DNA of 64,000 nt from Steinernema hermaphroditum (Eukaryota > Nematoda > Chromadorea > Rhabditida > Steinernematidae), in contig CM059622.1 of the NCBI GenBank assembly GCA_030435675.1, forward strand, positions 11,036,001 to 11,100,000, given 5' to 3'. Under the pieces are notes generated by a model. That model saw only the letters and a list, made by a program, of their open reading frames with translations, was not told the origin of the DNA and did no database searches. Both the position numbers and the translations under genes were made by a program. Positions 1-11,700 of this stretch are shown here, piece by piece. Every line of letters begins with the position of its first letter. Within the stretch, counting starts at the first letter, position 1.

Positions 1-3000
1 ACACGCATTTAACCATTTTTTGTTTGCCTCAGTGTCATCTCGCGGCCAGTCGTCGTAGAATCCGGAATGCGCGGTGCACTTCTATTTACGCTCCCCTGAT
101 TCGCGTGGTTAACGATCTCTGAACGCAACTTTCCCTGTACAAGCCAGTGGTGGACACTCTAACAGGAAATCGATGTCTCTCTCTCTAATTGCACCTTCAA
201 GACTCTTTCCACCAAGTATCTATTTTTGTATCTTTACAGCTCAATCCAGCAGTTTCCCCCAAACCGGCAATGTGTTTACGGTCCTTCCAGCCACTTCACC
301 GCAGGCATCGGAACATTCCGAACGCTGTAATGTCACTTGTCCGTTGTCGTCGCCTCACCATCGCGCATTTTGGCGATTTATTTCTCCAAAGCGCGTGTTC
401 GAAGGAAAGGTCACTCGGCGTAAAGGTGTTCGCGCTTGAATAACCTCGCCGTTTTTCGCTCCACTCCCTCTTAGGCACGCACCGTTTGTCTTCAGAGGAT
501 GCCTCTCCTTTTCCATCCGATGTGGATCAACGGGTTCCCTTGCATCCTTTTTGTTCTTAGGCCTCTCACACGTGGTCCTCTAGGCCATAAAAGCGCCCTT
601 TATGTCCGCGGGAAACATGTTGCGGACAGACATAAGTGGCGGAACATCCGCTTTTTTTTTGAAAAACAAAAGTGCATTTCTGTTAATCTGGAAGTTGAGA
701 ATCCTGTCGGTAGTTCGATTCCTTTGGAATTCGCCCTCCAATGGCTTTCTTTTGTTATTTTTCACAGTGCGTGACTCAACGCGGCTAACATGCCATACTA
801 CTAAAATTTTGATATTACCGTTTTTATATACTCAAACTGTCAAGCAAATAATATATTTCAGCCTTCTGCTCGTATAAAAAGTCAACATATGCTGAAGATT
901 CACGCATCGGCAAGGGAATCCTTGAATATGTACCACTAAAATGGACCCTTTTGAGTTTGCAGAGCCTGTAAGTCCAGAAAAATATCATTACCTGGGGCAG
1001 TATACCTTCACGGCAGAAAACTATCGGCTTCCTAGAAGCCTTAAATCCACCTCCGTAAAAGGAGCCAACCTTGAAGCAAATATCAGAGACTTCGAAATGT
1101 TTTAGATTCTTTTTCGGCTGTTTCAGGATGTAAATGTCTGAGTAATATTTGGGGCTTAACTCAAACAAATCTTTCACGTGTATCGCCCCTAGTGATAAAA
1201 ATAACCGGTATTCAGTCCGTTGAATCACGGCTGACCGGGTGGTGTGATCTGAATTGTTGCGAAATTTGTTTTTAGGTATTCTGGGTGAGTAACATTTCAG
1301 GGTGGGGAAGTTCCGTGAATAGAATTTCCGTTTTAGTCACTGTGAGAAGCACTCAGTATTTGTGTTACTTACTTCTGAGCCTGTAGCCCCTCCATCGCCC
1401 CTCGTCACTCAAATGGAAAGTGAAATTTCTAGCCGAAAAATTCTGACGATTTGTGGACTTTTTCAAGCGTGTCCAATCGTGATATCCGTTCTTTGTTTTG
1501 CACCTCCCACATACACGCGGGTTTCCATTCTACAAGCGCTCCCCTAAGAATTTCGTCCTTCTGAAGACAGGTGATTCGCGCACCAATTTAATTAATTCCT
1601 TCCCTTTCTAAATTGGGTTTTCACTGCGAATTCCTTCCTTCCCTGCAACGTTAAAGTCGCAACCGGTCGTTCCCTCTCCCGTTCTTTCCATTTCGAGTGA
1701 TTAGTCTCAAGAAGCGTCCACCAGCAATTAGCCACTTTATTCTCTCCAAAAGTCGGCGCTTAAGCGGTCCTTAACCTCAACCTTTTTGCTTTGCCTCTAG
1801 CACACTTCCAAATCGAAAATGCGAATACATTCTTAATCGTTTGAATGAAATATAGGCGTCCAAAAAAACGTCGAGAGAGCGACTGCAATTGGCCGGATCG
1901 GCCAGAAGTGCACACCTAAAGTGCGTTCCTTCCCGGGATAATGGATGATACTGAGGAATTGGTTTATGCAGACCCCACTGATTTTTTCAAAAAACTTCAC
2001 TAACCTCTATTTTATCGGTTTGTGATTGAACCACTTTTGATATTCAGTAATATTTCAGCGATATTCGACATAGAAGACGCGTATGTTTTGATGTCGACTC
2101 CATTTCCATAAATAATCTCCGGTCTTCCTCGACCTCCGACTCCAAAGTTAATTAAATCACTCCGCTCTCTCTCCCATCGGGCTTCCAGCGCTGCTCCCGA
2201 AAAACGGAAACTCTCTCGCATCTAATCACAAGATTAATCATAAAAAATCGCCCGCTTCGCTTCCTCAACTTCTTCCTGCCGAACTCACGCAAAGACGCTC
2301 TGCAAAGCCAGCGTCGCCACAAAAATCGATGCCAAAGGCGACGCTGTATATTTATTGTGTTATTCGTTCCATGAGGCGCGACCCTTCTCTCTCTCTCCCG
2401 GAGCCGAGGCTCTCCCTCTCCCTCCGAAAATGCGTTTCCATAAAACAAATAACGATCGCGAATTGTTTGTTTGCGAGAAGGGGAGTTGCGATAGGCGCCA
2501 CTTTGGGTTGTCCCCTCCGGTCTGTATCGATTTCGTAATTGTCGGTTCGGCTCGGAGGGAAGACCCGGAGGGGAAAACAGGAGAAGACGCGTTCCTCGAA
2601 ACCGAGGAACGCGTCTTCTTCTTTACCTTTATTGATTCGATCAATATGGTGCGGTAGTCGGACCGTTGTTGGTAAAGAGGCAGTTAAGGAGAAAGATCGT
2701 TCTTAAAAGATCATGTGAGTCTCTTTTAGGGTTGTTCTATAAGTGACTGTCTTTCCCGTGCTATACTAGATCGTCTCACCACTCCGAACCAGGAAATGAT
2801 GCCCGACATTTTTTATGTCGGCTCCGAGCGTGACATTTGTTAGTCTAGGCACACTTTTAGGGAGGCGTTACCTTGTTACATTATTAATAATGTTTGTCAA
2901 AAGGCAGTATGTCCACTGACTTTCTGTGAAATTACTTGAGCATCCAGCCTTGCGATACGAAAATCCATTAAATTCCAAACGAAGGCATAAGGAATACTCA

Positions 3001-5724
3001 TTTTTATGTTTATACACCAAACACATCATTTAGAAACAACAAAAAGAAAGTAATCATTTGTTTCATAGTTCATTATACTTCTACCTTTTGCCATAAGCTA
3101 TAAGTTAGATTAAAGATTGATATTGACCCGTATATACTTACATCTTTCGCGCTACAATATATTCCTTTTATTCAACGCTCTATACTGTATGCAAAACAAA
3201 TGGATGTACTCTTGTATTCTATGTCGCATCAGTCATATGTTCAACTAGAACTTAAGCTTCTCCATTCGCCACTTCTCCTCTGCATCGTGGTCTCGGCGAC
3301 TCCTTCTTGTTTACCATTCATCATGTTTCTCTTTAGACTTTTGCCCTTTTTGTGTCCAACCTTTCCTAACTTCTTCTTTTGTTTTCGCCCATTTGCCACC
3401 ATCGATCGCCTTATGCGCGGCCACCAAAAACCGCTATTTATGTCCCCCGTCCCGGGCCTCTCCCTGCACGCATCCTGCACCGCCGGACTCATTAAAACGT
3501 CTCCGAACGAGCATGGCCCAACATGAACTCTTTTTTGCGTCGTCAGCTGCCGCGGCGATCTGTCTCCCTCACCTCATCGCTGACTAAAACAGAGGCGGAA
3601 TATCAGATCTCGCCGCCGTCTTCTTGCGACGTCTTCGCGGACGGCCGTTGCGAAACGATTAAATTTACATTTCGCCTCGCGAAAACGAACGAGTGAAACA
3701 GAGGAGCGGACGCCGAAAACTGGTTCGTTTGGTTCAAGGCTTCGCGAGTTGCGTGATTATTTGTTTCGCGCGAGAAAGGAGAGCGACCTGCTGGGAGACG
3801 CGTGGACGGAAAACGCTCCGTTTGTCCCATTTTTGGAATCTTCAGGTAGATCGAGAACTAGCAAAGGAACGTTCGTTGATGGGCCATGCAGACCGCATTG
3901 TTTAAAAAATGTGAAAAAAAGTAATGTGAAGGAGTGAGAATAGGAACCTTACCGTAGTTGATACTGTTGAACAAAAAATAAGGGGAATCCGCAAATGTAT
4001 ATTCCCCAATAAACTTCTTCAACCTAAACCATTTATCACGGAAAATGAATACGTCCTTATGATCTCATGTTCTGTTTCTCCATTTTGAACTTTGAAAAAT
4101 TGCTAAAAAATGGACTTGGTGAACAGGAATTACGCCCTGTAAAACACAAATAATGAAAGTGGCGGATATCCTCTTCTTCATCTGTACCGTTCAGTCCCTT
4201 TCCCGTCTTCCTAAAAATCACTCGCGCAATTAAACCCTTCGAACCTGTTCCACCGTTTGCCCTAACCCTTCCATCGCACTTCCCGATGTCAGTTGAGCTG
4301 TCCTGCGATTGTGGCGCCAGCACCCGCTATACACGTTTTGGTTAACCCCAACTTTGTCGCTTTCCCATCCGATTGCGTGATTGAGTGTAATAAGCCAACG
4401 ATTCCATCACTTCGAAAACCGTTGGAGAGCCGCTGCAGGTAACCTTGAGTGAATGGACGTTCGTGGCCGTGGGCGTCGAAGAAGACCTAAAAAGTGTTTC
4501 GTTGATTTAAAGCGATAGCGAGATTGTTTGATGTCGATGGCGCAGAGAGAAATGTTGCAAACGTGACGACTGGAGGTGATTTTTGATGAAAGAGGTTTTT
4601 GATTTTTGGGGCGACCGGTTTAAGATGGCACTGTGTATGATCGAGGCATTTTTGGACAACGATCAGATGAACCGATCCCTTTCAAAGCGATTAGCCTGAA
4701 ATCATTTATGGAAAATCGAAGAACTGAGACATTTCACGATGGTCGAACTCTTTGTGAAATTTCTATTTCCTTCCTTCGCGTCCCTGAGCCTCATTTATTA
4801 TTGATCATAAAAAAAACAAACCACCTCAAGGCCATCTGTTCACGACTGGGTTATCTATCTGTCATCTTCTCCTCTCATTCAGCGCTACGGCGTCACCACG
4901 TCTTAACCCAAAATACTATACAATCCGCTATATCCAGTTTCTCTCACTATTTTGCACAAAAAACGGCGCACTCATAGTCGTCATTAGTCACCGCGAACCG
5001 GTTCACGTTTGTACTCCGGCGATCCACTTCTCTGATCTCTCGCTATTCGACTTTGATCGATAATTGTTAAATGATTCATTTTCATTATTTCAGTTCTGTA
5101 GACGAGACGAGAGACATTGCTTGCAAAGATTTTTTAAGCGAATTAAATCAAGGACCTGTCGGCGATGTTCCACCGACAATTACTTGACGGCATTCTCTCG
5201 ATATTGCACTTGTTTGCACTCACAAGGCCGTGATGTGATGTACAAATCCAGAGAATATGGTCATTTTGTAGTGTTTTTTCAAATGGAAAACCGCGCTGAA
5301 ACCCGTAACACTTTCAAGGTGTATTTAAGTAGTTTCTTTACGAGGTTTGGTTTTGTGGTACTTAATATGAAAGCGAAAAAAAAGCAACCTAAAGTTATTA
5401 GAAAGTACAGAACCTATTTGCGAAATGAGACAAGTAGATCTCATTTATTAAGGGATTTTTGCTTTTCTGCCTTCTCAACTCCTGCATCTCTCTCTCGATC
5501 CACTGGTTTATCCCTTCGCCGGGACATCTGTACCTGAAAAACGAGTGGCGCGGTCCCACCGACTCTTCTTCGCAGAGTCGTGCGCCGATCGGCGCCACAG
5601 CTGGCTCTAAACAACCGACGCGATGTAAAGACGCATCCGCTCAACATTGTTTGTTTACGTGCCGCGATCACTCGGAAACATTTCTCATCTTCCGGCACCT
5701 TTCTGATTGTTCCATTTGTTTCAG
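1..5724. other. Upstream non-coding region of the giant repeat gene
   Basis: No open frame here has convincing protein character. The longest (134 codons on the minus strand near 824-1228 and 157 codons on the plus strand near 5064-5537) show no recognisable domain or matching splice structure. Several GC-rich islands (about 2000-2650, 3400-3900, 5500-5720) contain TGTTTGTTT/TTGTTTAC-like forkhead-type words and CG-rich runs and look regulatory. If the giant gene has a longer isoform, this stretch is an intron of it. Otherwise it is the 5' intergenic region. Confidence 0.5.
2582..2619. repeat. Perfect 17-bp inverted repeat with 4-nt loop
   Basis: The left arm 2582-2598 is the exact reverse complement of the right arm 2603-2619, separated by the loop AAAC. 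The arm core is GACGCGTTCCTCG. It sits in a GC-rich island just after a CT-rich run. It could form a DNA cruciform or an RNA hairpin. It is shorter than a usual microRNA precursor, so no RNA class is claimed. Confidence 0.85.
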
Positions 5725-5727
5725 ACA
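5722..5727 (+). other. Splice acceptor (probable SL site) just before the giant gene's ATG
   Basis: The string TTTGTTTCAG ends at 5724 and is followed by ACA and then ATG at 5728. A start codon three bases after a strong acceptor is the usual arrangement for a spliced-leader trans-spliced nematode mRNA. The exon is also open in phase 0 through the ACA codon, so it could instead be an internal exon cis-spliced to exons upstream of the window. Confidence 0.6.
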
Positions 5728-8700
5728 ATGACCGATAGGGATCGACCATCGCGGTTGAGACCCAACATAGGTAAGTGAAGTTTGCTATTTCTGCCTATCT
5801 ATCTCTGCGCCAACTCCTGACGTCACCTGTCGCAGTTAATTAGTGTTCCCCAATGGGGGAAGGTCCCTTCTACTATAGGTTGCCAATGCGCGAGAATGTT
5901 GCGCAATTCGCAGCGTTTGTTTCTTGCTTTTCTCGCAGTTTTCTTGATAATGCGCACGAAAATTACAACCATCTAGCACCTTCTTCACGGTCGCCATTAA
6001 TTTCGGTTTGAAAAAGAATCTATTATTTCAAAACGCCCACCCTTACTCTACTTCTAAAACTTCCTTTTTTATTAGATTTGAAAATGTCTCCGTTAGATAG
6101 TTCATTGAGAAATCCAGTTATCCTATCTAAGCATTGAAAATTACAACCAATTACTAGTATCTTCTTCACGATCGCCATTATCTTATATACGAAAAAGGAT
6201 CTATTATTCTAAAACGCCCGTCCTTAGTTTACTTCTAAAGCTTCTTTTTGTCTCGGGCTGGAATATCGCCTTTAGATCGTTCATCAAGAACATAGAATTT
6301 TGTGCTCTTCTGCATAGCATGTCCTGCTGTTTTTAATTTTTTTTCTGTCAAAAGAAATTTTCCGTTCGTTTTTTTTTTTGAAGAATATCCTATTGATCGT
6401 TTCCAGCTTTCCTACTCACCCTCCGTGCAATAGCTCCTCGGTTAACGCCACTAACAAACTGTGGTTTCACTGCTAAACGTTTCGGTTTTAGAGTCCCAAA
6501 TAACCCAGCGCCCTACCTGGTCCATAACAAGACGGGAACGAACCGAAGTGTCACCGCTGCGTGTGTCCACTGGGACCGACGACAACGTCTTCCGCTCGCG
6601 CACCATCACCACGACTGAACGCGTGCAGATCATGCAGATGCCCCTCGATCTGAGCAGTGGCGACGAAACCGACGTCATTCTGGCTCTGTCACCGACCGGC
6701 AACGCAAGTCGCTCTGTGCAATCGACGACCACTCTCATCGAACCTGGCCCGGTACCCGTCATTGGCGGCCTCACTGCCGACGGAGTGCCTCTCTTCAACG
6801 GTATCTACATGAACACCGATGCCAAGCAGACCACTACCATCATCACGACGACGACGACGACGTACAAGATCTTGAGTGACAGCGACAGTAGCCGCGACCT
6901 GACGCCCGAAGCTAATACGACCATTGATCTGGACCTTGAGAAAAGAATAAAACTTGACGATGAGACCCTTTATCTTGTTGTCGGAAAAAGAGAAACCGAA
7001 AACGACCTCGTGGAAACGGTGAAGCTCTCCTCGCCCCGGAGCACAACCTCGAGAAGCACGGCAATGAACGGAAATCTGGACGAAGACGTATATTTAATAT
7101 CGGACGAGTCAGAAGGCGACGACCGACCTAAAAGAAACGTTTTCAAGAGGTCTTTCCGGAGAAGCACCAGGAGTAGTGATTACCCTTCAAGTGAGCCATA
7201 TAAAGGCGCGGTTGCCTCGACCAGCAGGACGGAAGAACTGGTCGGAGCCCCGCTGGAAACGGCGATCTTCGACCGATCAGGAAACATCGTAGGACAAGTC
7301 GTTCGCAAAAAGAAAGCTTTTAAAAGAGGAATTGCTCATCAGGACTATCCGATCTCAGCCAAGTACACGGGTCACATCGCGACAACGGCGAAACAACGTG
7401 AGCTGATACATCACCCCGCACCCACAGTCGGTGAGAGGATCGCCCGACAGTCCGGAATAACTTCAGACGAAAGTTTGAGAAAGGAAAAGCGGCCATCAGT
7501 GGGAAAGCAATTCGCAGGCCTATTCAAAAAGACGATTTCATACCCCGAATATCCCACATCGCAACCATACAAAGGTCCGTTAGAAGAAATAGGAAGATCG
7601 GCGGAAGTAGAAGGAGACCCCTTAGAGCATCACATCACAGTATATCATAGTACAAAAGGAAGCCAATCGACAAAACACGGTCATGACCCTAAGCTGGAAG
7701 CGAGCTCTGGAAGTCGCTTCAAAAGCTTATTCCGACGAGATGACTCAAGACAACGCCGAGAATCTTCTGGATTCAAAACCACTCAACGAAGATCGATCGA
7801 CTATCCAGTCTCCTCCACCTATGAAGGCCTGGTCGACGAAACTGGAAGACACCGTGACATCGATGGAGAACCTCTTGACCATCACGTCTCCGTTTACCAC
7901 AGCGGAAGATCAGATGAGGCCGTTCCCAAACAACCGGAACACCCGACCCTCGAAGAGAAGGAACGAGGCCCTGGATTCGGTGGAATCTTCACCGGTCTCT
8001 TCAAGAAGGGTCCTGCTCATCTCGACTATCCTGTCTCCTCCACCTATGAAGGCTTGGTCGACGAAACTGGAAGACACCGTGACATCGATGGAGAACCTCT
8101 TGACCATCACGTCTCCGTTTACCACAGCGGAAGATCGGACGAAGCCATGCCGAAGGTCGTAGAACACCCGACCGTGGAAGAGAAGGAACGAGGCCCTGGC
8201 TTTGGAGGAATCTTCACTGGTCTCTTCAAGAAGGGTCCTGCTCATCTCGACTATCCTGTCTCCTCCACCTATGAAGGCCTGGTCGACGAAACTGGAAGAC
8301 ACCGTGACATCGATGGAGAACCTCTTGATCATCACGTCTCCGTTTACCACAGCGGAAGATCAGATGAGGCCGTTCCCAAACAACCGGAACACCCGACCGT
8401 GGAAGAGAAGGAACGAGGCCCTGGATTCGGTGGAATCTTCACTGGTCTCTTCAAGAAGGGTCCTGCTCATCTCGACTATCCTGTCTCCTCCACCTATGAA
8501 GGCCTGGTCGACGAAACTGGAAGACACCGTGACATCGATGGAGAACCTCTTGATCATCACGTCTCCGTTTACCACAGCGGAAGATCAGATGAGGCCGTTC
8601 CCAAACAACCGGAACACCCGACCGTGGAAGAGAAGGAACGAGGCCCTGGATTCGGTGGAATCTTCACTGGTCTCTTCAAGAAGGGTCCTGCTCATCTCGA

Positions 8701-11700
8701 CTATCCTGTCTCCTCCACCTATGAAGGCTTGGTCGACGAAACTGGAAGACACCGTGACATCGATGGAGAACCTCTTGACCATCACGTCTCCGTTTACCAC
8801 AGCGGAAGATCGGACGAAGCCATGCCGAAGGTCGTAGAACACCCGATCCTCGAAGAGAAGGAACGAGGCCCTGGATTCGGTGGAATCTTCACCGGTCTCT
8901 TCAAGAAGGGTCCTGCTCATCTCGACTATCCTGTCTCCTCCACCTATGAAGGCCTGGTCGACGAAACTGGAAGACACCGTGACATCGATGGAGAACCTCT
9001 TGATCATCACGTCTTCGTTTACCACAGCGGAAGATCAGATGAGGCCGTTCCCAAACAACCGGAACACCCGACCGTGGAAGAGAAGGAACGAGGCCCTGGA
9101 TTCGGTGGAATCTTCACTGGTCTCTTCAAGAAGGGTCCTGCTCATCTCGACTATCCTGTCTCCTCCACCTATGAAGGCTTGGTCGACGAAACTGGAAGAC
9201 ACCGTGACATCGATGGAGAACCTCTTGATCATCACGTCTCCGTTTACCACAGCGGAAGATCAGATGAGGCCGTTCCCAAACAACCGGAACACCCGACCGT
9301 GGAAGAGAAGGAACGAGGCCCTGGATTCGGTGGAATCTTCACTGGTCTCTTCAAGAAGGGTCCTGCTCATCTCGACTATCCTGTCTCCTCCACCTATGAA
9401 GGCCTGGTCGACGAAACTGGAAGACACCGTGACATCGATGGAGAACCTCTTGATCATCACGTCTTCGTTTACCACAGCGGAAGATCAGATGAGGCCGTTC
9501 CCAAACAACCGGAACACCCGACCGTGGAAGAGAAGGAACGAGGCCCTGGATTCGGTGGAATCTTCACTGGTCTCTTCAAGAAGGGTCCTGCTCATCTCGA
9601 CTATCCTGTCTCCTCCACCTATGAAGGCTTGGTCGACGAAACTGGAAGACACCGTGACATCGATGGAGAACCTCTTGACCATCACGTCTCCGTTTACCAC
9701 AGCGGAAGATCGGACGAAGCCATGCCGAAGGTCGTAGAACACCCGATCCTCGAAGAGAAGGAACGAGGCCCTGGATTCGGTGGAATCTTCACCGGTCTCT
9801 TCAAGAAGGGTCCTGCTCATCTCGACTATCCTGTCTCCTCCACCTATGAAGGCTTGGTCGACGAAACTGGAAGACACCGTGACATCGATGGAGAACCTCT
9901 TGACCATCACGTCTCCGTTTACCACAGCGGAAGATCGGACGAAGCCATGCCGAAGGTCGTAGAACACCCGACCGTGGAAGAGAAGGAACGAGGCCCTGGC
10001 TTTGGAGGAATCTTCACTGGTCTCTTCAAGAAGGGTCCTGCTCATCTCGACTATCCTGTCTCCTCCACCTATGAAGGCCTGGTCGACGAAACTGGAAGAC
10101 ACCGTGACATCGATGGAGAACCTCTTGACCATCACGTCTCCGTTTACCACAGCGGAAGATCGGACGAAGCCATGCCGAAGGTCGTAGAACACCCGACCGT
10201 GGAAGAGAGGGAACGAGGCCCTGGCTTTGGAGGAATCTTCACTGGTCTCTTCAAGAAGGGTCCTGCTCATCTCGACTATCCTGTCTCCTCCACCTATGAA
10301 GGCCTGGTCGACGAAACTGGAAGACACCGTGACATCGATGGAGAACCTCTTGACCATCACGTCTCCGTTTACCACAGCGGAAGATCAGATGAGGCCGTTC
10401 CCAAACAACCGGAACACCCGACCCTCGAAAAGAAGGAAGGAGGCCCTGGTTTGGGGGGAATCTTCACCGGTCTTTTAAAAAGGGGTCCTGTTCTTTTCTA
10501 TTTTCTTTTCTCCCCCCCCTATGAAGGCTTGGTCGACGAAACTGGAAGACACCGTGACATCGATGGAGAACCTCTTGACCATCACGTCTCCGTTTACCAC
10601 AGCGGAAGATCAGATGAGGCCGTTCCCAAACAACCGGAACACCCGACCGTGGAAGAGAAGGAACGAGGCCCTGGATTCGGTGGAATCTTCACTGGTCTCT
10701 TCAAGAAGGGTCCTGCCCATCTCGACTATCCTGTCTCCTCCACCTATGAAGGCTTGGTCGACGAAACTGGAAGACACCGTGACATCGATGGAGAACCTCT
10801 TGATCATCACGTCTCCGTTTACCACAGCGGAAGATCGGACGAAGCCGTGCCGAAGGTCGTAGAACACCCGACCGTCGAAGAGAAGGAACGAGGCCCTGGA
10901 TTCGGTGGAATCTTCACCGGTCTCTTCAAGAAGGGTCCTGCCCATCTCGACTATCCTGTCTCCTCCACCTATGAAGGTCTGGTCGACGAAACTGGAAGAC
11001 ACCGTGACATCGATGGAGAACCTCTTGATCATCACGTCTCCGTTTACCACAGCGGAAGATCGGACGAAGCCGTGCCGAAGGTCGTAGAACACCCGACCGT
11101 CGAAGAGAAGGAACGAGGCCCTGGCTTTGGAGGAATCTTCACTGGTCTCTTCAAGAAGGGTCCTGCTCATCTCGACTATCCTGTCTCCTCCACCTATGAA
11201 GGTCTGGTCGACGAAACTGGAAGACACCGTGACATCGATGGAGAACCTCTTGATCATCACGTCTCCGTTTACCACAGCGGAAGATCGGACGAAGCCGTGC
11301 CGAAGGTCGTAGAACACCCGACCGTCGAAGAGAAGGAACGAGGCCCTGGATTCGGTGGAATCTTCACCGGTCTCTTCAAGAAGGGTCCTGCTCATCTCGA
11401 CTATCCTGTCTCCTCCACGTATGAAGGTCTGGTCGACGAAACTGGAAGACACCGTGACATCGATGGAGAACCTCTTGATCATCACGTCTCCGTTTACCAC
11501 AGCGGAAGATCGGACGAAGCCGTGCCGAAGGTCGTAGAACACCCGACCGTCGAAGAGAAGGAACGAGGCCCTGGCTTTGGAGGAATCTTCACTGGTCTCT
11601 TCAAGAAGGGTCCTGCTCATCTCGACTATCCTGTCTCCTCCACCTATGAAGGCTTGGTCGACGAAACTGGAAGACACCGTGACATCGATGGAGAACCTCT

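Noticed and set aside
824..1228. 134-codon minus-strand frame
   Set aside because: No domain, no splice signals, and AT-rich composition typical of chance.
2582..2619. MicroRNA precursor
   Set aside because: Total length is only 38 nt with a 4-nt loop, too short for a normal pre-miRNA.
5064..5537. 157-codon plus-strand frame upstream of the giant gene
   Set aside because: Arg/Ser/Phe-rich without a domain, and it does not join in phase to exon 1 at a visible donor.
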